NCBI GenBank assembly: GCA_017607445.1
Contig: JAEVHH010000005.1
Location: forward strand, 3,911,001-3,975,000
Source: Histoplasma ohiense
Taxonomy: Eukaryota > Ascomycota > Eurotiomycetes > Onygenales > Ajellomycetaceae
Length of the DNA: 64,000 bases
Direction of reading: 5' to 3'
How positions within the stretch are numbered: the first letter of the stretch is position 1; each line of letters starts with the position of its first letter. Made by a program: the position numbers and the translations under genes. Of the stretch, positions 1 through 13,029 are shown piece after piece. Below the pieces are notes generated by a model. It saw only the letters and a list, made by a program, of their open reading frames with translations. It did no database searches and was not told the origin of the DNA.

Positions 1-575
1 AGATTCGAGATCTTGGCTTGCCAGGTCACCACGGTGGCACCAGAATAGCCACATTTGCCATGCCGTGTTTGAAGACCTGAATATGTAGGGCATTCATTGC
101 CCAGACCTTGACTCAAGCTCCCAAGTTAGTTCTTTGCTTGTCATCGTCATAGTGTATTTTTCAGCCCATCCTCAGATAGTTATAGTCCGTCTGCTAATCC
201 ACTGCTGGTGCCGCCTCTGGTCGGAGTTTATCGACGTTAGACTTCTCCCTAACCTTCCGTCTTCAGTTCGATTGGCCAGCTCTCATCAAGTCAACGCCAG
301 ATGCCAGATCCCCCTGGGTCCGGCTGATGGTCGCTGTGGTGCGAGGTAGCTTGGCCCTAACCCAATTGAATGCAACTCCAGGAAATACTTAATGCGCCCG
401 GATTCCCTCTTCACGCGTCTTCTTCCTCCCTCTAGTTACCCTGCATGACGACGACAACTTCCTGCATCAGGCCCCAACTCTTCCCCATCCACGCTCGCTC
501 CATTGTCTAGCTAGTTCTTAATATCATCGTCAAATCCGCCCGCTCACTCTCTTCTACGGAGTACCATCCCTCACA
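1..575. other. Upstream region of the CFEM gene
   Basis: No coding region is supported here. The last 200 bases are C/T-rich, as is common for fungal promoters and 5' leaders, and run directly into the CFEM start codon. Confidence 0.5.
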
Positions 576-1344
576 ATGCGTCTCGCTATCTCCGCCGCCG
601 TTGCCACGTCCCTCGTCGCCCTTGTCGCTGGTCAGATTGCTGATCTGCCGGAATGTGCTGTGCGTCTTAGCCATCCGTGATAACATTGATATTATAAGAT
701 ATATAGATATATATAGATATAGTTTTTATGCATGGTACTGTACATTAACAACTAATTTAAAAAATCCAGAGAAATTGCGCATTCCCCGCCATGCCCCCCG
801 AGTGCGGCGTTAATCCCAAATGCATCTGCTCTGCCAAATCCTTCATCGATGCCATGACCTGCTGCGTCGCCAAGTCCTGCAACCCAGATGAGCAGCAGAG
901 TATGTCACTCTTCCCCCCCTCCCTCTAGTACAAGCAAAAGAATCGAAACGCAGAAGAAAGGGAAAAAAAAAAAAGAAAAATGAGGAAGGAAATAAAAACA
1001 AAATTAACATCCCAATAGAATCAAGCGCCATCGCCAAGAAAGTCTGCGGCGCCGCTGGCATCAACGACCTCCCTGAATCCGCCTCCTGCAACTCCGCCTC
1101 CGCCAGCCCGACCGCCACGGCATCAAACACTGGCACGTTCACCGGCACTGCTATCATCGATCCGACCGGCGCAACTGCGTCCGCATCCCAGAAGGCGCCC
1201 ACCCGCTCCACGACCCAGTCGTCGTCGCCCAGCACGACTGGAGCTACCGCTTCCCAGACTCCTGGTGCAGGCAGTCGGGCGGGGGTTGCGGCCAGTCTGG
1301 GGGTAGGGGCTGTGTTGTTTATGGGGTTTGTGGGGGTGATGTAG
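576..1344 (+). CDS. CFEM-domain protein, probably GPI-anchored
   Basis: Three exons, 576-659, 770-899 and 1019-1344, give 179 residues. Residues 1-19 form a signal peptide (MRLAISAAVATSLVALVAG). The next ~70 residues are cysteine-rich with CFEM spacing, including PECA, NCAF, KCIC, MTCC and KSC. A Ser/Thr/Ala-rich stretch follows, and the protein ends in a hydrophobic tail (ASLGVGAVLFMGFVGVM), the usual GPI attachment signal. CFEM proteins sit at the fungal cell surface; some bind haem and help acquire iron, others are structural or act in host interaction. The canonical haem-ligand aspartate of the Csa2/Rbt5 group is not evident: the position before the CxC motif reads VNPKCIC, so haem binding is uncertain. 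Both introns have GT..AG ends and preserve the frame. Confidence 0.88.
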
Positions 1345-3864
1345 GACGGTTTATCTGGTAAAGGTGGTGGGGGGTTGCGTGGGTACGCGGGTTGGTGCGC
1401 TTGTGTGGTAACTGTGTGGTTGTGCTTTACGTATAAGAATTTATATATATAAATCTGTGACTTCACGGCGTGGTGTGTTTGGTGCAGGTTGCAAGTTTGT
1501 GCTTACCGAATGGAAGATTTGAAAATTGACATGGCCTATGTATTGAAATTGATCTAGAGCTACAGCTACCCAACTACACTCATTAATTAATTATAACTGA
1601 TCTCAGGCAGGCAGCTAAACATTCTCAATTTCTTTTCTTTCTTCTCTCTCTCTTAGTTCGAAAAGATCTAGAATGATCAAGATCAAAGTTTAACTATGGT
1701 TTGCATCCGCGTGGAACTGCCTTGTCCGTTACCATGGATAGCACTTACAGGTCCCACTTAACTTTCAAATACCGTATATCTATATAACCTTTATCTATCC
1801 CTGTGAGCCGATTTGATGCATCTGCATCTGCAGCTGTATGTATAAGTTTAAACATCTTTCAGCGAAAGACCGTTGCCTCAGAGAGCCTCTTCATAGAAAA
1901 ACCCCGGCAGTACAATACAATACAGTACAATATAGTACACAAGGGAGGAAGGGGTAAGGTACTGTCTGCCGGGCTACAATACCTAGGTACAAGTTAGTAA
2001 AGTACAGCACAATACAGTACAATGTGGATCTCCGATCGGCTTTCCAATAAACATCAAGAACACAAAAATAGTTAAGGAAGACTCAATTGACAGATCTCTT
2101 TTCTTGGATCTTTCGGCACACTTCACGGCTCGCAGTCCATGTGTGATTGATTGATAGATACCATATGTCTAATTTTCTTCAGGTACTGTACTGTACATAC
2201 ATGAATGCGTGTCCCCAGCTGTTTCTCAACGCAGGACATTGATCTCCCGCTAGTTCTATGGGTCAATCACGAAATAGTTAACTTACCCCATGTTGATAAC
2301 TAATGGACGGCATGGACCTTCGTTGAACTCAAATTGCTCCAGCCCATCTTCAACTGCATACTACACACTGAACCCCGGGCGGAGTGGATGCATGCAACTC
2401 CTCCCCACGTAAATGTTCCATCCATCGTCTCCTCCATCCCAGGGTTATCCTCGCGTGGGAACCTTGGAAGATTTCAAGTCAGCAGCGATAATACTTGATA
2501 GATTCCCTCTGTCGAGCTTCCACATTTATAGGTCCCCCCCCTTGGCCCTTCTCCCTCCTACTTACTGTGCTTCTTCCTGCTCGGTTGCGCCATGAGCGCA
2601 TCCCTATTTCCAATCCCAACCATCTTGTCGATAAACTGCGGGGGACGGGTTCGTGAGTGAGTAGCTAGGGCTTACCCCGAGCCACGCAAGCAAACGACTT
2701 CCAAACCAGCCTCCCCTCCCCCGGAAACATTCATGGATCCGGTGGCGTGTTTCTGTTTTCCTCTGTGAAGTAAGTAGTGCTGCGTACTTCCCTCGCAAGG
2801 CTTCATGGGCTCTCCACACTCAGCTGTACGCTTCCTCTATAAATATCGTCCTTGATAGTTAGCAAAGGGAGGGAGTGGGTCCTAGTCCTTGTCCTGCCGA
2901 ATGACTGTTGGCTGCGAGATGTGGTGTGGGGGAGTGGGATGACGTCAGATGCCACAGTTAACTAGCAAGAAGGGTCTGGGGAAGTGCAAAATGTATGGTA
3001 TAAAGGAAAAAAAAAATCATTCTTAGGAAAGCATTACAGGAAAAAGTTTGTATATGGGTCTGAGTACGTACTCAATAAAAAATAAACGATAAAAGTGAGT
3101 AGTAGTAGTAATAAGATGGAAAATAAATAAGAGGAAAAGCGTTTAAATATTTAAAAGTAAGGACAATACATGGGGTATATAGGGAGTAGGTTGCCAACAA
3201 ACCACAAAATTCGCTGCCAAAAAGGAACTCTATCTTATAGATGATGATGATCCATGTGCTATGGTATGTGTATGGCCCTGCATTTCGTTTTCCACACGCC
3301 GTTCCTCTTTATATTGTGGGAATACAAAGCGTTGTTCTTTGTGGCTTTTTAAATTTAAATACGAAACAAGGAAAAAAAAAAAAAAACGGTTACACAAGGA
3401 ATGGACACGGACTGGAAAAATAAAAATAATTCTCTCGTTTCGGGACCCGCCTTGTTTGTATGTAGTGTACTAGGTTCCGACCAAAGAAGCACGGTGGGAG
3501 AAAAACCAATTCTGTTCTGCACAGCAGGCAAGAAAAAGTAATTCCCTTTCCTTGCTCTCACCCCCTGGGCCGCCCACCATGAATGGCCATATGTCGGGTC
3601 AGAAGTGGATGCACAGCTCAACGAGCTGAGTTCTTTCAAGAGTTGCCATCTGGATCCTGTTTCTAAGTTTTTGAATATGTACATGTACATAGAAATCTCT
3701 CCAGCTTAGCACGTCTCCATGCCCTTCGGGAGGCTTCTGGGACGCTAAATTTATACATACATACATACTCCCTGGGCCGCTGCCAAGAAAACTGCCGCAG
3801 CTACATATCGGCAGCGTATTGTCTCTTTATATAAGGAGCATCGTATATATAAGGAAAGATATAA
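1345..3864. other. Gene-poor intergenic region
   Basis: Only short unsupported ORFs. It holds imperfect runs of AGTACAATAC-like repeats near 1908-2020, and a stretch near 3480-3715 that matches, in inverted orientation, sequence at about 43170-43325. Confidence 0.55.
3560..3715. repeat. Dispersed repeat, copy A (inverted relative to copy B near 43.2 kb)
   Basis: The reverse complement shares long near-identical blocks with 43171-43325. These are a TGCTAAGCTGGAGAGATTTC block, an AAACAGGATCCAGATGGCAA block, and a CATCCACTTCTG..CGACATATG..CCATTCATGGTGGG block. Identity stops outside these limits. The element type is unknown; no terminal repeats were recognised. Confidence 0.7.
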
Positions 3865-4900
3865 TCATTGGAGAAATCGCGAAGGGATGAGTGGTCCGAA
3901 TAGGAGTGCTGGTCTCGTCTGGAGCCGCTCGTCTTTCAAGGATAAGAGAGTCTGGCAAAGAGTGTGAAAAAAAATACCAGTGAGCTACATGTGCTAAATA
4001 AGAACATATAAACTAGATCTCACAGATCGCTTACCGAAGCGGAAATCATCATCTCTGCCACCGCATATCCCAGCACCACCTTGTTTTTTATATGGGCCAC
4101 TTTCGCGTCCAACGCAGCGGCATCTGGCATTCCCCCTCTGCCTCCAGCGGTAGCTGCAGCAGCTGGCACCCAAACCTCCGACGCAGAAGCGTATATTCGT
4201 ATTGATATGACGGAGAAAACTAGACACCTCGTTATGGCGAGCAGGATACAAATGTGCGTAAAGAGGGAGGTGTAGGTTTGGAGCATTTTGTCGGCAGTGG
4301 ACGATGTCGGGGACGAGGGCGGCGCGGAGTTATGTGTGCGCCGGGCATTGAAGAGGCGGCTCATCACGGAGATCAGTTGGTTGATCAAGGGTAGCCGTGT
4401 GGCCAATATCAGGTCGAAAAGAGCGAAGGCTAGCAAGGTGACGCCGCAGTAGGCGAAGGGAGAGCGAGGCTGGGCGAACGTCGGGGTCGCATCCTGCGGG
4501 TGATTGGGATATCCGTTAGCGGGGTCTTTCCCACGGGTGTTTATTTTTTTTTCCTTTCATTTTTTCCTCCTGTCTTTTCTGATCCGGTCGAGGAAAAGAG
4601 GTTGTGTATACGCAGATACATCGCAAGGGTACTCACGATCCGAATAACGTCATTAACGTTGTATGAGAGGTCGCAGTCCGCGATAACTTCCTGGTAACGA
4701 GTGAGGTAGACGGTTAGCGCAAACTGGAAGAGAGCGTGCAGGTTGATATAGCTTTTCGACGAGAGCCGGCCCATGACGAAGCTGTACCCTGTAGCTCCCC
4801 GAAAGAGAGCTACGATTCTCGCGGTGTCCTTCGAGTGTTTGAACAAAGTCCAAGGACCATGTTTGTTGATATTGCGGGTTGATATAAATACACATTCCAT
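3865..4900 (-). CDS. Hypothetical fungal multi-pass membrane protein
   Basis: Three exons on the minus strand, 4900-4637, 4493-4035 and 3951-3865, give 269 residues. Donors are GTGAGT and GTAAGC, and all junctions are in phase 0. At least two or three hydrophobic segments are visible: one around INLHALFQFALTVYL, one around CGVTLLAFALFDLILA, and one around FTHICILLAITRCLVF. The rest is short polar loops plus an Ala/Gly-rich patch. I do not recognise the family. The gene diverges from CDC43, with about 280 bases between the starts. The N-terminus is uncertain, since it rests on the first ATG of the open frame, and the last exon is short. Confidence 0.6.
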
Positions 4901-5178
4901 GGAACAATGAACAATGCAAAGGGGGGAACCTTATTCGGCGGCATGGCCCTTGCTGACTAAATGGTTATGTCATTCAGCACCCCGCGACTCTGGCTTGTTG
5001 ACGATTGTTTCAACTTTCACCTGCTACGGATGATCTCGAGAATGTCTTTTGTCTTGGAATATACTTTGCCGCAGCATGGGTACTGTGGCTCAATGAATCG
5101 TCGGCAGAGTTGAGGTATCCCCTTGCTAACAAAGGCGTTTCACCCGTAAAGGCGGAGATCCCTCTTCACTCGCCATCG

Positions 5179-6727
5179 ATGGCGGATTCTTCTTCGCTCC
5201 GAAAGGATCGCCAGATAAAATACTTCCTCCGATGTCTGAAAACCTTTCTCCCTCATCAGTATACCTCCAATGACTCAAGTCGAATGACCCTGGCCTTTTT
5301 CACCGTCGCGGGTCTTGATCTGCTCGACGCCTTGGACGACAACATTTCCCCCGCGGAGCGCAAGGGGTATATTGATTGGATATACCATTGCCAGGTGCCA
5401 TCTGGTGGCTTCCGGGGATTCCCAGGGACGATATTTGGTGACTCTAAGAGAACCAGTGAAAATGAGTGTTGGGACCCCGCCAATGTTCCCGCCACGTTCT
5501 TTGCGCTCATGGCTTTGATTGTATTGGGTGACGACTTAACCCGTGTTAGACGGCGAGAATGCTTACTGTGGTTAGCCGGAATGCAGCGGGCGGATGGAAG
5601 CTTTGGGGAGGTATTAGGATCTGAAGGACGGATTGAAGGAAGCAATGATTTACGGTTTTGCTGTTGCGCGGCTGGCGTACGGTATATATTACGGGGGAGG
5701 GATGCGAGCAATCTCCGGGATGTTGGCGATATCGACGTTGGCCGTCTAATCTCTCACATTGAAGAGTGTCAGGTAATTTTGTTGCCCCACTCCCATTCTC
5801 TCCTTACCATATGATCCAAACTATGATACGTGTGCGCCGGACTGACTAGAAACACAAAATTGCAAGTCATACGATGGAGGCTTTTCAGTGTCACCAATGA
5901 CCGAATCGCACGGTACGCAACATACTGCTCTGCTTGTATGATAACCAGCGACCCAGCTTACATTTTGTTCCAGCTGGTTTGACATACTGTGCCCTCGCGT
6001 CGCTTTCATTCCTTGGGTGCATCCCGGCTGCAGGTGTCTGTGGTGTGCCATTTCTCGCCCCTACAGCAACGAATTTCGAAGACTTGGTACGCTGGTTGGC
6101 ATGGCGACAAACGGTAGACCTTGAAGAGGCGGAAGAAGACGAAAGTGATGCCGAAGAAATGGCAGTCACTGACGTGCAAACATCGATAGATGAAAAAATA
6201 TCTGCACTCCCGGATATACCTTCTCTCTCACAGCGGCCTTGTGAGGATCTCCATTGGGCAGGATTCAATGGCAGATCGAATAAAATAGCCGACACGTGTT
6301 ACTCTTTCTGGGTGACAGGGACACTGGGTGTAAGTATTCCCCCGCCTCCCATACTTCATGTCCGGTCGGCTGATGATTGATATAGATTCTTGACAGGCTG
6401 AACGTTGTCGACGCAGAAGTGAATCGCCGCTATCTCCTTGAGAAAACACAGCATATCATCGGGGGGTTTGGGAAGTGTGTCGATGACCCACCAGGTAAGT
6501 ATTGTTTATCCCTACCCCCCCCGACTTATCTCTGTCTTACTTAGCCCTGCACTTGCAAGTAATTGACCCTTCATATAGATCTCCTCCACTCCTACCTGGG
6601 ACTAGCAAGCCTTGGTCTTTTCGGCGAAGCCGGAATTGCCAGGGTCGACCCAACATTCTGTACTAGCAAACGAGCACGTCGACACCTCGAGTCTCTTCCT
6701 TGGTGGGCTGGCTCGGAATCCCATTGA
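5179..6727 (+). CDS. cdc43: Geranylgeranyl transferase type I beta subunit
   Basis: Five exons (5179-5772, 5867-5912, 5974-6329, 6386-6494, 6579-6727) give about 417 residues. The protein follows the prenyltransferase beta-subunit alpha-alpha barrel, with repeats such as HCQVPSGGFRGFPG, YDGGFSVSP and GLTYCALASL. The family's zinc ligands are present: Asp and Cys in DTCYSFW and His in LLHSYLGLASL. The enzyme pairs with the shared alpha subunit Ram2 and attaches geranylgeranyl groups to CaaX proteins such as Rho1 and Cdc42 in the cytoplasm. I chose the ATG at 5179. An upstream in-frame ATG at 5005 would add 58 residues without family resemblance. An acidic insertion (EEAEEDESDAEE) lies in the middle of exon 3. 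Confidence 0.92.
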
Positions 6728-9700
6728 TAGAGGCATGCGGGAGAACAATGGCTTTCTTACAAAGAGCAAAAGTCGGTAGAAGCTCAGCAAAACCGGGGGT
6801 GGGGGGAATATCGAATATAATTTGTCATGTTGGGATTTCAAAAACACCCTGGTTAATGAGAACATTTGATGGGGGAGCGATTCACGAACTCCCGACCTCT
6901 TGACGGCATGTGAGGAGAGGATTCCAATTAGTACAAACTATTTTATCCAGACGATAAGTAGCCAGCGCATTCGATTCTCCCTCAATGAAATAAGACCGGT
7001 AGACCGATGTCGATATGAAGAGATATATCAGGCAGACTCTGTATGTACATGTAGTTAGGCTGATTATTAAATTTATTAATTGGTGCTAGTCCCAGCAGAC
7101 CGCGAATGACCTCTACATATCATCAACACTCCACAAAACGACATTTTTGCCTCTCTGTTTAGGCCTGAGTTTATAGTTAGATGAGAAAAATAGTAAAGGA
7201 GTGAGTTATAGAAGTGTATGATGAGTCTGGTTTGCGACGGGTGGGACCTTATTTGCTTTTTGTTTTGCATTGTAGAGAATGGTTTACAGAGGGCCAGTAT
7301 CCTAGCTAGCACCTTATGCAAGGAAATTGTTATCATGGTTAATTTTTCAGCGGAACATGTATTGTTCTTATGGAATTATTATTTTTTCCGTCTCTTTTTT
7401 TGCAAATTGAAAAGGCAGATGAGACTTTATCACAGTTTTAGTCACAGTTTTAGTGTATAGCACTGGGCCATATTTGAGTTTACTCAATATAGATAGTTAT
7501 TCAATTGCATGTATTGGTCATCGATGGAGCGAAAGGTTTGAATGTGAAAATTGGATGGCTTACAGATTTGTTACATTGAATATACAAATGGGATATAGGC
7601 ATTCTAGAGAAAACTGGTGGGCCTGCTATATTATACGAGTACGAATATTTGTTTTGAAGAATTTCAAGTTTTTGATCATGAAAAAGAAAGTAGCTTCTGC
7701 TCCCGATAAACACACTGAGAGTAAAGAATGATAAGAAGTAATTTGGAAGGGGTGGAAAGTATACGGTAAATCACAACTTACATTCAAGTTTTCCCCATTC
7801 GAAGATATCAGGGAACATTTGTAGAAGCCTTACAAATAAGTTCCCTTGCAAGCCTGTCTTGTAAAACGGATGATCCTGCTGAAGCAGGCCGCTTCCTCCA
7901 TGGGCGTGTTACGGCCCTGAATATGGGCCCCCAAGTGACTTTTTATTTTATCGAGTCCTTACTGCTATAACGGCCCGCGTAGCATTTTCGTTTAGCACAT
8001 TCTGCCTTTCCTTCAAGTGAAGCATATGCAACCGGACTTCCAACTTCATAATCTCCAGGGTCCCTTGTTGTCAGAAGGCGTAAAACCTACGCCGTAGTAG
8101 ATTTGAAGGAAAATCCGATATCGTTGAAAGAGAGGACCAGTAGACATTAGCCCATTCGATCTTACGGCCTAAGCATTTCCCAAGGTTGCTGACTTTGGAT
8201 AATTGAGCTTTCAGGTGTGTAACGGCTCGCTTCTGGTGGCATGGTGTGCTCTGGCTCAATGGGCGGCAGATGCCTTTTGGAAAACAATGAGAAGGACTCA
8301 GCCACAACCATTTGCTGATACACCAAAGAAATTTGACCATTACTCCCAAGTCAATATTGAGGAAGTATAAAAATAGTTTATCCGCTTCCTTTTGCAGACA
8401 TATTGGGAATGAGTAGCAAAACCGCCTAGCAGATTTGCAGAGCCCTGTCCAATTTGCTGCATGTTTTCCTAGGTTTTCATTATCGTTTCCCTGTCCCTGA
8501 GGAAGAAAGTTTCGAAGGATAAGTCAAACATGCTAGCAACAGTCACCAGGATTGGGGCGAAGATAAATAACCTGGAACTGGTGTCTTGGCGAAGTGGAGA
8601 CAGCAGGATGAGTGCAGATATTTTGTTCCCAATTCTTTTGACTGTCCTTGATGTGATGTAATCCATTGACGTCGGGGTTTAGAGACCTGATTTCCGCAAA
8701 CCATTGAATGGTGACATACTACGTACGGAAGGAAGGTAAGTGGTGTTTCGAGTATTGCTCAAGGGCCCATGTATCAAACACGAACCAGACAACTCGAACC
8801 ACCATAAATAAGCTCGTATATGACTCGTAAGAGTAGATCTCTTTTGTCCTTCCTTCTGTTCGACTTATATAAAGTGAACCGTGGTAGTGCCTCTTTTCAA
8901 TTCCCAGATATCAAATCTGCATCTGGACAGGATGACCAGAACTGCAATCTTGTAGGAAGGTTTTACCACTACGCCAAAAAGGATAAATCCTTAAGGTAGC
9001 CACCTATTCATCAAGAGAGAGAGATATATATATATATGCATGATACACAAGAGCTGCATCACCTCCAAACTCTGTGGCATGCATGTCCTTGAGTGGCGGA
9101 TTCTCATGGACATGGGTCGCCATTGGTGGAAACCAGTTGTTGATTCCTTGCCTCCCTTGCCCCTATTCACCCAGTCAGTGCTAACTATAACGCCAAAAGC
9201 GCGTGGGTGATGGGCAAAGGTACTCCAGATGGCCAAGGGGGTAAGTTAAGCATACTGCGTACACAGTGAGTGAGAACGTTAAACCCCCCAGCGTATAAAC
9301 TCGTTGCCACAATTGCGTGTGAAAGTCGCGAATTTGGTGGTTCTGATCGGAAAATGCCTGAGAACAAGTCCGCCAGTCCTTTCCAGCGATAGCCACCGCT
9401 GGTTCGGCCAATTATCGGGTGCACCGTCAATGGTATCCCATAGGTGTTGTCTCTGGTTGTCTTGAGTTGTACGCAGTAGTTCGTCGATGCCCTCGTTGTC
9501 AAAAAGACACTTCAGGGATGATCGTCGCTCTTCCGCCAACTCTATCCACCCGCAGCTAATTTCGTGATTAAATAATAAGTAGTTATCGGTCTCAATCAGC
9601 CACCACTGCCCTTCTATCCCGGACTTCTCTGCCCTCCAACAATCAGTGCCCTCCCTCGTCCAGAATCTCCCGAAGTGCTGACATCGAACGCATTCATTAT

Positions 9701-9794
9701 ATGGCTGACCTGCGATGCTTTGACCATTCGCAAGCAAGGAGAAGAGCAACGCGAGGGGCAGCATCACATTAATCATCGACTCCCATCCTCACAC
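6728..9794. other. Long intergenic region between cdc43 and the kinase gene
   Basis: About 3 kb without a supported gene. Short ORFs on both strands lack family resemblance or splice support. A small (AT)n run is present near 9024-9038, and a GGCGTA/TACGCC hairpin near 8077. The last few hundred bases probably hold the promoter and leader of the kinase. Confidence 0.5.
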
Positions 9795-12700
9795 ATGCCG
9801 GGCCCCAAGTCTAAGCTCGAGTCCCAGCTGCAAAAGGATAAGGTTTGTTGGGCCTGGCTTCATTGTTGTTGTTCTGTGATTTGGCTTTGGCGGAACTGTG
9901 GTTTGACTGACATTTTCTGCTTGATGTCGCATAGCTCGTCAACTCCTACCGCGAGTTATTACAGTAAATCAACCCCCTCTTCTTCCAGATGAGCCTTGTT
10001 TCCTGCATCATACCACTGCATTGATATCTATGAATTTGTGTTGACCTTCTGCTCTTTTCTCTCCAGAGAGTTCTCGTCAAAGGATTTGCGAAATGTCGGC
10101 AACTACAGTCTCGGGAAGTTGATAGGCAAAGGCTCCTTTGGAAAGGTTTATCTCGCGACACATAAACTTACCAATGGCTCCAAGGTACTGCGGATACAAT
10201 ACCTTCCATCCCCCTGGATTTCTATCGTGGCACGTCAAATACTGATACAGTGGGCCGTTATTTGCAGGTTGTCCTCAAGTCATCAAGCCGGGAAGATGCA
10301 AACCTTGCGCGCGAGATTCACCACCATCGTCAATTCCTCCATCCGCATATAGCTCGATTGTACGAAGTGATCGTGACCGAGAATCTTGTCTGGTTAGCGT
10401 TGGAATATTGCCCAGGCGATGAACTCTACAACCATCTTAGCCGCAATGGACCGATGCCGCTCGAGAAAGTCCAACGGATATTCGCCCAGCTCGTTGGGGC
10501 TGTTTGCTACGTCCACAGCAAATCTTGTGTCCATCGTGATCTGAAGTTAGAGAACATTTTGCTTGACAAGCACGAAAATGTCAAGTTATGCGATTTCGGT
10601 TTTACACGGGAATATGAAGGAAAGGCCAGCTACCTACAAACATTCTGCGGGACAGTGTGCTACAGTGCGCCGGAAATGCTCAAGGGTGAAAAATATGCTG
10701 GGGAGAAAGTGGACGTTTGGAGTTTGGGAATCATTCTTTACGCTCTTATTGCCGGAGAGCTTCCCTTCGATGATGATGACGACCAGCTCACGAAAAAGCG
10801 GATTTTAGTAGAGGACCCCAAGTACAACGATCGGTTTCCGGAAGATGTAAGGTCGCTGATCAGTCTGTTACTATCAAAACGCCCACTTCTCCGGCCTACC
10901 CTGTCCGAAGTCTTGAATCATCCGTTTTTGAGCGAGCATTCCCCACAGCAACAAGCAATCTTGAAATTAGCCCGACCTGCTCCATTCTCGACGCCCCTGG
11001 AAAGAACCACCCTAGAGAGGATGAGAAGTGCCGGGGTAAATATAGATCAGGTAATTGAAAGCGTACTTGCGCAGCGTTGTGATGCGCTGGCAGGCTGGTG
11101 GGCTCTTCTAATAGAGAAGGAAGAAAGGAAGGAGAAAAGAAGGGAGCGGAAAAGGCGTGAGAGGGAGGCTGAAGCAAAAAATTTACGTCGATTGAGCGCA
11201 GCCAGTAGTCGCCTCGAACGGATATCAGCTGCACTTGTCGAGGTTGATGAGGAAGGGCACTCTGCCAATCCACCAAGAAGCAGGGGCAGGAGAGATAGGA
11301 GAAGCATACCAAACCGTGCGTGTAGTTGACTGACCCCCGAATATGTAGTGGCGATTAATTCTAACATGATGCAGCTCAAATTATAGTTCCAGACCTTCCT
11401 AAGCTACCGGAAGCCTCCCTTGTCTCGTCCCCAGCCTCCTCCCTTCCTCCGCCGCCAATCGAGAAGGATTCCTCTGTCCGGCCAGCAAGCTCATCTCGCC
11501 ATCGACCAGTACCTCCCCCTAAAGAAAATCGCAGATCACGTACGAGTACACTACATCTCAGCGCATCTCAGCCTGATTTATCGCACCCGCAGAGTATCTT
11601 GAGACGACATGGCGCACGTCGTCGACATCATCCTATAATCAGCCAACTCGCATCTCTTAAGCATTGGCTAATTGAATCAACGAAACGTGCCAAGTCGCCT
11701 CACTCGAAGGCATTTTCTCATGCAGCATCGCTTAAGTTTCTTACCGACAAATCCAGTCCACCTAAGAATAAGGATCCCGCAGCCAAACCAGCCCAAACAA
11801 CCCCTACTAATGCGACGTTCAACCGGACACAGCAAACTCCAGTTCAGATGAAACGTTCATCTACTGCAAGCAGCCTCACACCAAGCAATGCCTCTTATCC
11901 TGGGGCTGCTCGCTCGGGCTCCCTCTCCCACCAGCCACGACCACTTAGCATCACGAGTGCCACTCATAAACGTAATTCCTTATCCCCTTCGCCTCTTACC
12001 CCTCGGAACTCATATCGTCGTTCTTCCACTGGTTTACGTGGGCGGAAATCCACTTCTTCGTCTGTCTCGTCCATTCGGAGTATTCATCATGTGCACTCGC
12101 ACTCTAAAACCTCGTCCATCTCTTCAAATAGTACCAATACGGTATCGACACCCATTGCTACCGCCAGGCAAGCAATTGCCCGATCTCCGCACCCCTCAGT
12201 CAAAGTTCTACCTGCCACTCCAAGTACAAGCATCCCCTTCCCAAGTAGTATCAGGCTTGTCCGAGGTGGTGGACCATCAGCTGTTGGCAGTTCCGCCCAT
12301 CCTAAAGGGGCGGCATATAGTGCTTTTAACGAAGCTGCTCCGAGTTCTCTCCTTTCTTCTCCAGTGTCGGGGCTTGTTTTCGCTCGCCGAAAAAGGTCAG
12401 CATTTAAGGGTCCGTCCCTTGCCACTTCTGCTGTATCAGCCTCAAGCGGTCCCGGCACTCCAGGGTTGCCCAAACCGAGGGACGGTGTAGTCGGTGCGAG
12501 CTCCGGGGCTCAAGCCGCTGGTTCTGGTGCAAGGAAAAGCCAAATTATTGAGGAAGAGGATGAAGTTCCGTTCGATTGTGATGAGGACATCGAAGAAGTG
12601 GATACATTTGAACCTGATGAGGAAGCAAGCGGGGTTTCCATGGATTGCAGAAGCTCCACCGATGATGCCCCTACGATTAACACTGATCCAGGACCAATTT

Positions 12701-13029
12701 CACCGTCCGACCTGGGTGCAAGGGTATCCCTCGAGTTCGAACGAGCACGGAACACCATTGAACAGTCAAGCAACGAGCCACATCTCCTTCCCGCTGCAGA
12801 CATCCTTGAGGCGGAATATCCTCCATTCCATCCAACAGAACAGCCAATGGGTTCTGAGACCACACATCCTCCCCGTTCTTCGTCACTAGCTGAGAAACCT
12901 GGGTCCTCTGGTCATGGTGGTGATGTGTTGCCATCTGTAATACTTAACGAGGCGACTCCCACTGCGGACAGGCCACCTACAAACCATTCCACTTCTGTGG
13001 AACCCAAAGTCGCTGTTGGAGAGGAATGA
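9795..13029 (+). CDS. kfsA: KIN4/FRK1-type serine/threonine kinase (KfsA-like)
   Basis: Five exons (9795-9842, 9935-9963, 10067-10184, 10268-11315, 11375-13029) give 965 residues. The kinase domain starts about residue 35: glycine loop IGKGSFGKVYLA, lysine VVLKSSS, catalytic loop HRDLKLEN, DFGF in place of DFG, then APE in YSAPEML and DVWSLGI. A tail follows with a basic coiled stretch (EKEERKEKRRERKRRERE) and about 500 Ser/Pro-rich residues ending in an acidic patch. This layout fits the KIN4/FRK1 group; the A. nidulans member KfsA restrains septation, and yeast Kin4 acts in the spindle position checkpoint. The orthology is judged from overall resemblance. A simple frame reading splits the gene at 11315/11375; a GTGCGT..CAG intron joins the parts. 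The symbol is tentative. Confidence 0.88.

Noticed and set aside
843..1466. 207-codon minus-strand ORF over the CFEM gene
   Set aside because: It is the antisense shadow of the CFEM coding exons; the plus strand has clear CFEM features and splice sites.
3355..3690. 111-codon minus-strand ORF over repeat copy A
   Set aside because: Checked for reverse transcriptase or transposase motifs because it lies in a dispersed repeat; none seen.
6865..6930. tRNA T-arm-like word (GGGAGTTCGTGAATC on the minus strand)
   Set aside because: No complete cloverleaf could be formed around it; no acceptor or anticodon stem.
8077..8985. GGCGTA..TACGCC hairpin and a similar word near 8975 as possible transposon ends
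   Set aside because: The match is only a few bases, no target-site duplication or coding content lies between them.
9279..9776. Minus-strand 165-codon ORF with a hydrophobic start resembling a signal peptide
   Set aside because: It begins 18 bases from the kinase start codon in the opposite direction, lies in the kinase promoter, and shows no family features; likely a chance open frame.
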